DNA of 64,000 nucleotides from Lepeophtheirus salmonis (Eukaryota; Arthropoda; Copepoda; Siphonostomatoida; Caligidae), in the NCBI RefSeq assembly GCF_016086655.4, contig NC_052132.2, forward strand, positions 7,814,805 to 7,878,804. The letters are read 5' to 3'. The position numbers were made by a program, and so were the translations under genes. This document shows, piece after piece, positions 47,755-59,172 of this stretch. Each line of letters begins with the position of its first letter. Position 1 is the stretch's first letter. The notes under the pieces are model-generated. The model was given only the letters and a program-made list of their open reading frames with translations. It did not search any database and was not told the DNA's origin.

Positions 47755-50700
47755 TAATAAAATAAATTTGATAAAGAAACCTTTCTCAATTGAAATCCGA
47801 ATACAGAATAATGTATACTTGAATGTTATTACTTTATATTGAAATTAGCCTTTTTTCCAGGTATAGTGCAACAATTTTGTATTTTTTAATCGTTCCTAAA
47901 AAAATAATAGTAAATATTTCGACGATGATTTTGAACTCCTTGGACATGAAGATAATTGTTTTTTGTGCTATTCAAAATCCCTCTTGAGAAATATTTCACT
48001 TTTTAATTTATTTTTCTTCTTTTTTTATTAACATAATATCAAGAAACTTCAAAAGGGTGTGTATCTAAGGTGTGGTCGACATATTTAGTTGGGCATCTTG
48101 GGAATAACTTATAATTTTTAGTTTGTTATTGTCTCATCTAAAAAAAATCAAACATACAAAAAATATGGCTTTCATTTATGAGTGCTCAAACATTAACTGA
48201 TAAGTTTTCTTATATCATAACTTTTAAGGGCTGTTTTTTAATTCAATTTCTTCATTTGACGCCTTTCCTTAAATTATTGTGGCTGCTGAACTAGATGCAG
48301 GTAAATAAATAATTGTTACACTAGAAAGGCATAAGTGTCGTACTAGATACGAATGCATTTTTAAAGTCAACTTTTCTTTAGTTCTAATCGGAACTAAACT
48401 ATAATATTTCATGACTACTTTTATCTTTTATTGAAGAACCTCTTAACTTAAAAAAAAAAAAAAAATTAATTGGCCAGTATGTACATATATTACAATGTTT
48501 TTAATTGGCAATTTTTTTTAATAAATACTTAAGACAAAACATCACTTTTCTTTAAAAACTCTTGAGTTTAATTGTTGGGTGTCATTTTTGACACCTTGGT
48601 CATTTAAGCGTTGAAAAAGTTACTAACATACAATTAGGTATATAAAACTATTTCATCAAAGTTAGACCTGAACGCAATAACAAATAAATTTACGAATATG
48701 GAATATATAACAGTGATGCCCAAGGTCATAGGTCGGAACCAGATCGTGAACAATGAATTTTTAATGGGAGAGAGGGTATTATATTAAAAGTAAATAAAAA
48801 TTTAACGTTTGCCACGGCAATGCCTCACTGACAAAAATAATTGTAATGTATTTTGTGGTAAGCTGTTTATATTTTTACTTATTATACCTTTATCAGTATT
48901 TTGAGCTTTCATTATTTCAACTTCAATTAGTTCTTGTTAAGGTGTGAACTATACTAAACAATTATTAAATAATCATTCAATTTTTGGAAAAAAAATTGAC
49001 TGACTAGCAATTGATTATGGATTTTATTTTCTGTTTTTTTCTGAAGGAAATGTTGCAAGATACACTAATGTTGTTCTAAAATTTTCAAATATACAATCTA
49101 TCAAATAAAAAAGTTTACAAATTTTGCATATTTTTGAGAGGATCATAAACTTCCAAGGTAGATTTTCTAAAGGAAGCATACGTCTTTATGGCTTGATGAA
49201 ACTTATGTCTGGATAGTAACAACAATAATGTATGGAATAATCCCTCGACTCTCCTGCTGATACTACTTCTACTGAAAATAAACATGATGCAGAGTTATGA
49301 TGCTAATTTCATTACTTTACATGAATTTTTCTTTTTGAATGAAAATATAAACATGTATATTAGGGCGGACGGTTTTTCAACTTCCATAAAACTTCGACTC
49401 TGGTTAGTGCAGAAAAGTTGTCGTGTGATAAAAATAAATACCTTAAGTCAAATTGCATAAGTAGGCAATATATATTTATATTTTAAACTATTTTTAATCG
49501 AGGTTTGGTGAATTCTGCTTAAATCATCTTCATTTATGTTCCTATTGATTTCTTTCTTTTTTCATTGGTGGAAAAATACATATAACAGTAGCCATACAAA
49601 GGTTGGGCAATTATTTTATATAATGCACTGAAAAAAATTGATAGGTACTAATTTGATTTCGAAAATTCAAATAAAGTCATAAATATTTTATAATAATTTG
49701 TACCCAAAATAAAAATTGATTTTTTTAGCATAAGAATTATATATGGTTAATACCTTAAACTATTTGGCTATTTGTCTGAGGTTTGCACTCGGCTCCCTTT
49801 TTATAATAAACAATAATGTGGTTTACATTGCTTGTAGCTGTTTTCTTTAATTTTCATCAGGTAGAATTTATCATGATTTATTTAAAACAGCTGACTCTGG
49901 GTGTTATTAAGTCAAAACAGTTATACTTAGATTCTTATTTTAATGCATATCAAGCAAGGGTTTACGTTAAAAAATTGTGCTATTTCATATTCAGGCATTG
50001 ATAGGATTATCAATTCAATGAAAGACAGAGTTAAAAAGTCCTAGTCTTCACACATAGATGGCGCTATTTTTTAATTAAATAATGTGTAGGCTGCCCATCT
50101 GATCATAGTTTGAAGCTAGAATGAGTAATCAATAGATCGCAAACCTCTGCTTTTGGTCATTTTTACAAAATAAAAGACAATTTCTTCTTAAGTTAAAGTC
50201 AAAAATGTGCTATGTTGAATTTAATGAAATTTAATATCTGTTGCATTCATACTTTAATGTATTATATATTTATTTTGTGCCACAAAGAAATCAGCTCTGT
50301 ATCTGTATTAATTACCTACATAATTAGAACAATTTGAGCTCTATACCTTAATGTGTTCTAAAGTTATGGTTGATGATGTATGTTGAACATTTTTGTGCAA
50401 CTATAACCTTTACTGTATCTAAATTTAATGATCTCTTACTGTGACCATATTTAATCTTTATTTGAGTTAAATTAAAATTGATAAGTAACTATCGACGTAA
50501 TCCTGGTGAACAATAGACAAACATAGAGAAAAAAAATAACCTCAGTTCAACTTTGCAGGCGGAAGTAAAAAGGCAAAAAGTATTCATTTTGTAAATAAAA
50601 CATTGTTTGTTGTTTCGCATGGAACAATTTTGCTTGACATTTTTCTAACCTATAATCAATATTTTTATTTTTAAAGTAATTCTTTGGAGTAGAAAGTAGA

Positions 50701-50830
50701 ATTATGTGAGCAAATTTTGATGATACACGTATTGCTTGTGTTTTTTGTTTTTTTACACTTTCAGTAAGAAATCCACAATGTCGTACGTTATACTCTTTTT
50801 TTACTCCCTAGGCCTACTATAAAAAATATT
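47755..50830. other. AT-rich sequence, no gene seen
   Basis: No coding signal. At 49363-49430 AGGGCGGACGGTTTTTC and AGAAAAGTTGTCGTG loosely match 59689-59745 (AGGACGGTTTGTTTGTC, GAAAAAGTTGTCATG), another old dispersed repeat. The 61-codon ORF at 49816 has no recognisable domain. Confidence 0.5.
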
Positions 50831-50837
50831 TTATATA

Positions 50838-51446
50838 GAGGGTACCGAATCAAAACTTCGAAATTACATTAAAGCTTTAAAAAGCATTTTATTATTCCGA
50901 TAGTCAGTTTTTATTCATGCGCACCAAATTGTCGTAGGCTAAACAATATCTGAAGAAATATAAATTGTAATAGCTGAATCTGATTTACTCCATCCCCAAG
51001 TAGCCTCATGTTAGTGTGCCCTTGGTCACAGTCTATAAAATCAGGAAGGGCCTGGATGAAGGTACAGGTTTTAGAAAGCAATCAGGAAGCGGCGGATAAA
51101 ATTAAAGTCCAAGAGTTTTATGGCTCCAATAGGACCGATTTATAGCCTGCTAACTTATAGCCTATAGCCTAATCTTAATCTATTGGACTATTTTGTGTGG
51201 GATTTTGGTGTCCAACACCAATAAGACCTTTCAGCCCAGCGGGAAAGTTCCTGAAGTCTGCCAATACCAGAGAGTTGGATAACTAACTGACCAGTTCATC
51301 ATTAACAGCTGCTTGAACTTCAGACCTCCATGGACCCAGTCATAGAAGCAAAAGGGGGACATATTGAGTAAAATTTCTGCTTTGAACGTTTCTTTACGTG
51401 TTTTATAAAAGTAATTTCTCTTTCAAATCATTTCCTTAGGGTACCA
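50838..51446 (+). mobile_element. Mariner, internally deleted (HTH joined to tail)
   Basis: About 600 bp between GAGGGTACCGAATC (after TA at 50836-50837) and CTTAGGGTACC. Terminal similarity is limited, so the limits are approximate. It holds a transposase relic described separately and is followed immediately by a minus-strand mariner of another kind. Confidence 0.6.
50965..51371 (+). pseudogene. Mariner transposase relic, HTH fused to third-Asp region
   Basis: The plus frames read TVYKIRKGLDEGTGFRKQSG-like helix-turn-helix sequence (ending in a GSGG motif near 51095) and, within about 60 bp, NLNLLDYFVWDFGVQHQ, the region of the third catalytic aspartate. The tail ends DPVIEAKGGHIE with stop TAA at 51369-51371, a typical mariner C-terminus. 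The first and second catalytic aspartates are deleted. Several frameshifts are present. Confidence 0.72.
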
Positions 51447-51529
51447 CAAAAAGGTTTTTTTTTAAATGCTATTTTCTCTCCAACCAGTTATGAAAATAAA
51501 AAATAAAACTATATTCTGAATGCTTGATG

Positions 51530-52060
51530 GATTTTAATTTATTTGATCACCAACAGCTTCAATTACAGTCTCTAAATTGAACCAAAAGCGCGGGCAGGCC
51601 TTTAAGTCCTAAGGTCCTAAGGCCCATCCCGGAATTCCTTCTTAACTCTACTGATAAGTTCGTCTTTGGTGCTGCAGGTGTTTCTGTTGATTTGTCCTTT
51701 GATCGTTCCCCACGCAAAAAAAAAACAATAAAATTGAGATCTGAGGAATTTATAGGCCAAAATTACAGCTAGATGAAGTCATCAAAATTGTCTTGGAGCA
51801 TTTGAGACTTTTCTTTCAATTGAAAGAAAATTCTCAAATGCTCCAAGACAACCAATTCTTGCTGCCTCATATAGGACCTCCCATTGGCAACCATGTCCAA
51901 CAAATGCTTCACCTTGTTACCGGCAATTGTTATGTTGTCACTACTAGTGCGGATTCCAAGGAGGGATCAGGTCCTTTTCCAAATATTTGGTACAACTAAT
52001 TTGTCAATTGATTCAATTTATTTACACCTGGTACAGGTTAAAGAATCCATCCATAAAAAT
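51530..52060 (-). pseudogene. Mariner transposase C-terminal relic, minus strand
   Basis: Reading on the minus strand from 51800 down: QDNFDDF, FWPINSSDLNF (third-aspartate region), then GTIKGQINRNTCSTKDELIS, RVKKEF and, near 51560, LETVIEAVGDQIN, the mariner C-terminus. Upstream (51850-51990) NKVKHLLDMVANGRSYMRQQ may belong to it or to other sequence. A 64-bp palindrome at 51788-51851 lies inside and duplicates part of the coding sequence in inverted form. Inactive. Confidence 0.65.
51788..51851. repeat. 64-bp near-perfect palindrome
   Basis: Two 32-bp arms with no spacer, centred on CAATTG at 51817-51822. The left arm begins TTGTCTTGGAGCATTTGAGA and the right arm ends TCTCAAATGCTCCAAGACAA. 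The only mismatch is C at 51808 against T at 51831. It would form a strong hairpin or cruciform. The left arm fits the mariner reading frame, so the right arm is probably its inverted copy. Confidence 0.9.
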
Positions 52061-52064
52061 TAAA

Positions 52065-53035
52065 CAGACGACTTGGGGGGATTAATAGCTTACACATTTT
52101 CCGAACAATTGTAAAAAATCTCAGTTTTGCTTCGGGAACGTGTAAGCTTTAAGAAAAAGTATATCAAAATGGTGTAGTACAAAGTAAATAACAGTCATTT
52201 AATTTAATCTATTGATGAGATTTTATAACTTAACAATTTTGCTAAAGTTTTTTCTTAATTCATGACAGCTTTTTTTAGCACAACCAATGATCCAAATTTT
52301 AAAAAAAGCCGACAAGCCAACCCCCCTAATGTATGTGTATATTCTTACTAAAGTTATGGGGGGGGAAGTTTGTTCTTATAATAAAATATACACACTGCAA
52401 TTTATATAACCTCATTATATGATATATTTGTATTTTCTTGTTCGTTCGTAATGGTAACATAACCATGTATATCATGATGGAGAGAAGAAATAAATAAAAA
52501 AAAGAGAATATTATGCGGAAAAAATTACAATTTATTATATATCTTAACTTAATAAGCTTATTTTTTTAGGGATAATCTAATTTTCCATGGAAATTAAAAT
52601 AAATGATTATAATAATTAGAAAGATCTCTGTTCCGATCATTACATGTATGTATATTTAGAAAGAAGGGTCTAATTACGGTAAGAGTAAAAGATTATGATA
52701 ATCATATAAAGTGAAGTTTTCTAGGAGTCGTTACACGCGAGCAAGTGATGCTTTGAAAGTTGATTTACTCAAACATGAGTTATTGTAAAAGATATTCTGT
52801 CTAAAATAATGAGTTGGTATAAATAAACAAACAACGGAAAAAAGGAAAGCTGCTACTATACTCAGATTTATGTTAAAGTAGCCGAAAGTAATATATGCAT
52901 ATAGAGTGAGCACTCAAAACTTGCAGTATTATTTAGGGGGTGTTTAATCCCCGTTATTTTTTTTTAATTCCGAGGTTGCATCATGCAAATAAACAACAGT
53001 TAAAACATGTTTTGGTTTTATCCCATGTCCATAAG
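52065..53035. other. AT-rich sequence, no gene seen
   Basis: No coding signal. A G run (GGGGGGGG) occurs near 52361-52368. The ORF at 52731-52913 has no recognisable domain. Confidence 0.5.
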
Positions 53036-53039
53036 TCTA

Positions 53040-53475
53040 CAAATACCGGAGCTACAACAGAAAATACAATGCGTGTGCAATCTCATCTGAACCGGTGTCA
53101 GTGTTGAGAAGACCCTTGGCATCTCCATTCGTACTCCCTAGAACATCACAAAGTCAATTACATCCCCAAAACCGGCAAGAAACACCCCAAACTTCTGCAT
53201 TAATAATATATCTGACTTCTGTCAGGTCCATGTGGACCTCCTCCAGCCCCTACCTCATCCCTCTGGACTTTGCAGTTTAAGGCGTCTTAAAAAAGAATAT
53301 CTGCCACACATCTCATCCAAATTTGGATTATCTCTGAGCTACTATCATGAGGACTTTATACGTATTGGACAGATCCTTAATTGGGAAGAGCTGCCGATCT
53401 GTTCGCCGGTGCCTGGAGGATGTTATTGCTTGCGAAGGAAGACAAAAAGAAAGTTCAGATATAATTTTTAAACAT
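53040..53475 (+). pseudogene. Mariner transposase relic (second-Asp region to tail)
   Basis: Plus-strand frames read KTLGISIRT (possible HTH piece), then PARNTPNFCINNISDF, equivalent to the segment after the second catalytic aspartate, then the third-aspartate region with frameshifts (GPCGPPPAPTSSLWTLQF for W-P-P-S-S-P-D-L-N-P-L-D-F), and the tail RRLKKEYLPHISSKFGLSL, YYHEDFIRIGQ. The first aspartate region is absent; the N-terminal assignment is uncertain. Inactive. Confidence 0.6.
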
Positions 53476-53775
53476 ATCACAAACTCGTTATTAGTTGTCG
53501 TTTTTTGATTCCATACAAATCACGTTTACGTAATTTAGTCATACTACTGCAAGGTTCGGTTTCTCACTTTGTAGATTTATATACAGTAGACTGTCCTGTT
53601 CTCTGGTTTATCTATTTCTACACCTTTTCTTTTTCAAACTGACTTATTCAAAGTTTGAAGCCTCATAGATCCTTTTTTTGTATGGGACAAGCGGTTTTAT
53701 TTTGAAGAAATTGTATATTTGGGATTTTTACGAATCTAAGAATTTTTTTGTCCAAAAGTAAGGCAATTTGAGTGT
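53475..53775. other. Sequence between mariner and LINE relics, nothing seen
   Basis: A/T-rich, without recognisable coding content; it may be the extreme 3' part of the minus-strand LINE that follows. Confidence 0.4.
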
Positions 53776-53779
53776 TATC

Positions 53780-55060
53780 AAATAGTCAGAGCTATCCCCC
53801 TCACGCGAGTCAACTTGAGATACTATGGTGGTATGGCTAAATTTTGGATGGCTTATCTTCTCATTGGAAGGTAAAATATTGCTGTATTGAACATTGATTG
53901 GGAGTCAGCATCATGGATCGTGATTTAAAATTTTCGAATTGTAGTCTCCTCAAGTAGTTCTGGACTGGTCATTTTTTTATAGGAAGTGGCCATCTCAGCA
54001 TTCTAACGAATTATATATTTAGTACTATAAGATTCAAACTTCAAAGATCCCTTGTAGATGATCCACTAAGCAGAAACCTTACTGGTCCTACCATTAGCAG
54101 GTCATATAGTGGTGACACAGACAAAGATATTCTAACGTATAAATTGGGTGTTTTTGTGAGGTCAATTCAATCTTTTGGGTAGTTTTTTCTCAGGATATTA
54201 CTAAGTGACACGTAAACTCCCCTCATAAATCAAAGTAGTCTCTTCATACGCACTTATCTTCCTCCATGATGGCCTTTTCAGCTAATGAGGGGATAGCAAT
54301 AGCCTACAAATAATCTTAGCATCCACTCTGGTGTTTAAAGAAATCTAATAAGATAATGAAGGCCTAAAACTTTTCTAAAATATCTACTTTGTCCTGAATA
54401 ACACAACCCTCAATAGTAAGGGAAGATAAAAGAGCCCATTGATCCATTGCGAGTATGGAAGTTTTCTCTGCGTTGATTTTCAACCCTAAAGAGACTTTTT
54501 GAAAAAGGTGAGCTAGTCCCTAATTCCTTCTCCTAAATTGGCTATCTGAATTCATTTTCACAATTAAAATTGTGTCATCCAATTTCCACTCGTTTAGTTC
54601 TTATATTTATGGAACGAAATTTCAAGTTCTCAATATATTTTCAGGGTGATCGGCTAAGATATTCAATAACAACCGTAAACAATAGTGAGGAAATAGAACC
54701 TTGTCTACAGTCACTCATCGTTTTGAATTTATATGAAATGACAGAAACATATTCATGAATTTCATTAAAGTTGTAAAAAATATGACTTGCTGGATTGTTC
54801 AAAACATAGAAAATAAATAATGGCATGATTAGCTATATATGAGGTGAAGAAAATTAAAACAAATCCCACTCAGTATCTATCAGGGTTATATGCACTAATT
54901 ACTCTCTTGTCGATCTCCAAGTCTACTACGAGTCCAACAAGGACTTACACTTATAACTTCTCAGAAAATCCTAAATATTACGCTCTGTCATTTATGAGAA
55001 TATGCTTAGCTGCTTTCTCTTCAATAATTTAATAAAACGTTATGCCACCTAACCTCTCTC
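53780..55060 (-). pseudogene. LINE reverse transcriptase relic, minus strand
   Basis: Minus-strand reading gives VLNNPASHIFYNFNEIHEYV, then CRQGSISSLLFTVVIEYLSR (the R-Q-G-x-x-x-S-x-L-L-F motif of LINE RTs, 54641-54826). Next comes WKLDDTILIVKMNSD, the catalytic box with A-D-D changed to L-D-D, and GLKINAEKTSIL, the following RT motif. Further down, SLYDLLMVGPVRFLLSGSS-like sequence belongs to the region after the palm. Upstream to about 55060 the frames are degraded. No endonuclease or ORF1 is present, so the copy is 5'-truncated. A second fragment of the same family lies at 57185-57400. Confidence 0.75.
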
Positions 55061-55064
55061 CTAC

Positions 55065-55735
55065 AAAATATTCTACAAATTGTCATAGTTACCACATTAT
55101 TTTTCGGATTCTTTTTACTATAACGCCAGTTTACATTTTACACAACCCAACTAATAATTATAATGGATATTATTATTAATCAGCCTAAATAAACACTTGA
55201 AACCCGGAATTAACGCATTAATACATAATGAATCAAGGATAACATCCATGAAACGATTCATAGGAATAATTTACCGGAAAAATTAAAGAAATGAGATGCA
55301 TTAAAAATATATATCTTTATATATTAAAGAAACGATTTGTATTAACACATTATTTTGACTCTATCTGTGAAAAATGATTCCTTTTTCAAATTACCGAAGG
55401 GATTTGAATTTTTTTCTTCTTTTTTTTCATTTTACAATTTCTTAAAAAAAAGGAAAAATAGGTTTCATCCCACTTAAGAAATGAAAAAAAAAATATTTTC
55501 ACTTCTATTGCATACATTTACATACTCAACCGTTCATACAATAGCTAATAGATCCAAAGAGAACAGTAGTCTTTAGTAAGTTGTTAAATGTTTGCAATAT
55601 ACATAGACACAACAGGATTTTCTCATGTGCATTGATGAGAAAAGTGTTTGCAATGTTTCAGCTTTTAAAGACCAATATATAGGTATTACATTTGCATTTT
55701 GCTACACATTTTACTGAATTCTATGAGCATATTAT
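55065..55735. other. AT-rich sequence, no gene seen
   Basis: No coding or repeat signal recognised. Confidence 0.5.
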
Positions 55736-55740
55736 AAGTA

Positions 55741-57014
55741 CAGGGTGACACGATAAATTGGAACTTTCTTAAAATTCAACCTGATTGATAAAAATGGAAT
55801 TTGGAGTGTATTTGTTAATATGAAAAAGTTAGACATGATATTAACTAATAAATTTATTGAACATGTCCTCCCTCAGCAGCCACCATCTTCTCCATCCTGC
55901 CCCTAAAGGATTTGCATGCCCTGATGACTTCCGCGGAATCGAAAGCATTCCACTCCCTCGTAATGGAGCCCTTCAGGGCCGCGATGCTCTTGTGGCTGAC
56001 CTTGCACACCTCCCTCTCCAACTTCCCTGCCAGTAGTAATCACATGGATTTAGGTCGGGGGAGTTGGAGGGCCAGGTGTTGCGATCCCAGAATGTGATGT
56101 CGTGGGAGTTGAAGAGGTTAGTGGTCCTCATGGCGATGTGTGCGGGCGCTGAGTCTTGTTGGAATATGAACTCCCTCCCAGCGGCCGTATCCTTAATCCA
56201 GGGGATGACGAACTCCTCCATGACTTCGCAGTACCTTATCGCGTTAACCCTTTCCTTGAGATTGAAGAAGAAGGAGGCATCACCTCACCGGTGCTGCAGA
56301 CGACACCCAGGGTCATCACAGAGACCGGGAACTTTGTGGCGAAGACCGCAGGAACCTCTTCTCTCTCCTTGGCAAACCACCTGTCATTCTGGAGGTTGTA
56401 GCTTCTGTCGACAGTCCAGTTCTTCTTGTCGGAGAAGAATATGATTCTACCTCCATGGCTCTTCAGGTCATTGAGGAGATGCTTACTGTTGGTGAGCCTA
56501 GTGGCCTTCATGGATGCCGTGAGGATTTGTTGTTTGGCCATTCGGTATTACCTGTACCCGAGGTCCTCATTCACATCCTTGGAGACCAGCTGCTTGCTCA
56601 CTCCACGGTTCTTGGCCAACCTGGACAAGGAAGTCCCCGGCGAAACCTTGATGGACTTCCGGAGGCCTTCAAGGAAGCGGGGAGTGTGGATTCGGTCACT
56701 TCTCATGTTGTGGGCCTTGCGCAGACCTTCCCCTCAACCTCCCATCCATTGAAGACCCGGCACACCGTGGTCTTGGGGTAGTTAAGAAGTTTGTAGATAG
56801 CAGAGGGCTTGTGTCCCGCGCAAGCCAATTAGAGGATGGTGTCTCTCCTTGCTTGTTCCATGATGACTATTGTTTGTTGTCAAAACAATTGTGGTTGAAG
56901 TTATAATGTGTATTGTTCACACAACCTTTGATATTAGTATGAGTTAACCCCAAATATCCACATTATGGATCTGGATGAAGTTTAAAGTAGTCCCAATTTA
57001 TCGTGGACACCCTG
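55741..57014 (-). mobile_element. Complete DD37D (maT-like) mariner, 1274 bp
   Basis: TA on both sides (55739-55740, 57015-57016). The left terminus CAGGGTGACACGATAAATTG and inverted right terminus CAGGGTGTCCACGATAAATT match apart from one insertion and one substitution, and similarity continues inward for about 35 bp. The right half aligns with 17261-18029. One transposase gene on the minus strand. Confidence 0.95.
55854..56861 (-). pseudogene. DD37D maT-like mariner transposase, full length, broken
   Basis: ATG at 56859-56861 (MEQARRDTIL) and stop TAA at 55854-55856; about 336 codons. The helix-turn-helix AIYKLLNYPKTTVCRVFNGW is followed by a second one. The first catalytic motif is FFSDKKNW (relatives and the 17.8-kb copy have DEKNW). 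The second is FIFQQDSAPAHIAMRT and the third SPDLNPCDYYW, with 37 residues between the aspartates. The tail contains ACKSFRGRMEKMVAAEGGHV in a shifted frame. Lesions: TAA for the GAA of ELARVGH at about codon 11, a 1-bp loss at about codon 50, a TAA after NEDLGYR shared with the 17.4-kb copy, a 1-bp loss in the PPFFFN region, and an indel after the third aspartate. All plus-strand frames here are shadows. Confidence 0.92.
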
Positions 57015-57184
57015 TATGATTATCAGATTAAGCTCTGTAATAAAATAAAATCATCAATATTTTAAATAACACGTCCTGCCATTAAATAAGAAACCCAACA
57101 ATTAACATGTTCGCCCTGAAAATTTGAAAATGTTTGGGAGAAAATCGGCACAGCTGTCATGACATTTCATTAAATTAACTTCTT

Positions 57185-57400
57185 GCAGATATGAGATGAA
57201 GAAAATTAATACAGACTCCACTCAAAATATGATCTAGTAATGATAGAGGGAGGGATGACTGCAATGTTGATTCTCAATTCTACATCCGAATACAACAATG
57301 ACTTATGATTCTAACCCTACAATAAATCTTTAGTGTTGCTCTTCATCTTCCACGCACTTGTGATTGCTTTACGCATTTTGCACTCTCTTCAAGAATACAA
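57185..57400 (-). pseudogene. LINE fragment related to 54840-55030
   Basis: GAGATGAAGAAAATTAATAC, then ACTCCACTCAAAATATGATC matches GAGGTGAAGAAAATTAAAAC, then CCCACTCAGTATCTATCAGG at 54840-54890, and similarity continues through TCCGAATACAACAATGACTT versus GTCCAACAAGGACTTACACT. It is a short piece of the same RT gene, same orientation, in which no protein motif is readable. Confidence 0.5.
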
Positions 57401-58879
57401 TAATACAGCGTTGGAAAATTAAAAACACCTTTTTAGTTGTCAACTACAAAAAAAGTTGTCTCTCTCGTTATCAATTTTTTTATATATTACAACTATTCAG
57501 TTTGAATTAAAAAAATTTTACTCCATTTTGAATTTTAATTATTTGTCAACAAACAAAGGAAAATAAATTAATTTTGTGTTTCACTCCAGACAAATTTTCG
57601 TATATTAAAAGCCTTTATTTTGGGGATTCAGATCTTGTATTTCATTTATCTAGAATATATTTTGATAATTATGAAAAATTATATTTGTATTTTTTTTTAA
57701 ATCATTTTTTCATCTATATGAACAAGAAAATAATATTAGGGAGAGATAGACATAGATGTCATGATTTTTCATGGAACCAGCAACAAGTAGCTTTCAAATG
57801 AAGGTAATGAACTTAAACAACACTCTCACTGTCTGAAAGAATTTAAAAAGAACATTTTATTTATTATTACTCTGATAGCATAAATGTGATAGATTAATTC
57901 AAAAAGTATATTCATTCCTTCAGACATTTATCTTTACACAATTATTTTAATTCAATATGCTGTTTCTTTTCCTAACCATTCCATACTTTAAAAGAAATGA
58001 GCCTTTAGTTGATTAATAAATTAATGTAAAAAAGTGTACACGTTCCATGTATGGATTTTTCTTTAGTGAGAGCAAATCGTTTCCTTCCAAAAACATCGTG
58101 TTATTTATCATGTACAGGCAGGAGTACTCTGGATTGCTCGGAGTAGTTAGTTGTTAATGAACATGTAAAAAAAAAAAAAAACTTTGCTTTAGTTGACAGA
58201 TATGTACTTTCTATTTTTTTACTTTTTTTAGTATGATATGCAGAGCTTTTACAGAGGTGACTGTTTGATTTTGGGTGTTTTTTTTAAGAAGAGACAAGAA
58301 CGTATTTAGAAAAAAATTATATAACTATTTTGAAGAGAATGAATTTAACCGACAGAAAAAGCAAGAAAGTTATATGGTTTTCCTGAATAACTGTTTTATC
58401 CCATTCAATTGCTCTTTAGTTCCTAAAACTTACATATCTAAAGCAATTTTCATTTTTTTTTATTTTATAGCATGTCCTTTTCTTTTTGTGTGTGTTTTAA
58501 TAAGACGCACTCAGCCATGGATTCTCAACAGGCAGTCCGCATGCGAAGTCTGACCCTCAAATGCCTTTCATGTGGCGAAAACTATTAAATAAAAATTATA
58601 ATAATATTAAAATAAATGTATTGGCTGTTGGTTTAGTTAGTCTATCGTTGTTGTTTTTTTTCATGGCAAGACTGACATGCACTACACAATAATTTTGGGA
58701 GGAGAGAATGATTTGCGCCCAATTATTTCTATCGTTGCTAAATAATATCCTCCTGTTTTCATCATTACTCCTTTACATCAACCAACTTTTCATAAAAACA
58801 ACAAGAAAATAGATTTTTTTTTGTTACTGACTAGACAATACTAACAAGTACTGCACAGTAATAAAATTTAATTTCAAAG

Positions 58880-58990
58880 GAATTAAAGAAAAGTTTATAA
58901 TATTGGGGTATATAAAATCCCAGTTCATTAACAAAGGGTAAAAGTAATTGGAATTATAATATGTATAAGTAAAAAAATCAAACGTCATTT
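58880..58990 (+). repeat. Dispersed repeat (partner at 44200-44340)
   Basis: See 44200-44340; same orientation, with similarity over about 60-90 bp around AACAAAGGGT. Confidence 0.45.
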
Positions 58991-59079
58991 ATTGTTATTA
59001 TGTTTATATTATTTACCGTCCAATGAAAATTAAAGAAATGCTTCATTTGTGTTGCTTGCAAGATGATATCTTCATCTTA

Positions 59080-59172
59080 TTTTGGTTTATACCCACCCCT
59101 ACTATAAACTTTAGCTAGCCACGCTGTTTACTAAAAATGGGTCTTCTACAGACAAACTTTGCCTTATTAATA
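59080..59172 (+). repeat. Dispersed repeat, uninterrupted partner of 46600-46684
   Basis: GACAAACTTTGCCTTATTAA then TATA continues without interruption into AATGTAGAATAGCC, whereas at 46684 the same words are followed by a mariner. It represents the site without the insertion. Confidence 0.5.

Noticed and set aside
56064..56781. Several long plus-strand ORFs at 56.0-56.8 kb
   Set aside because: Shadows of the minus-strand DD37D transposase.
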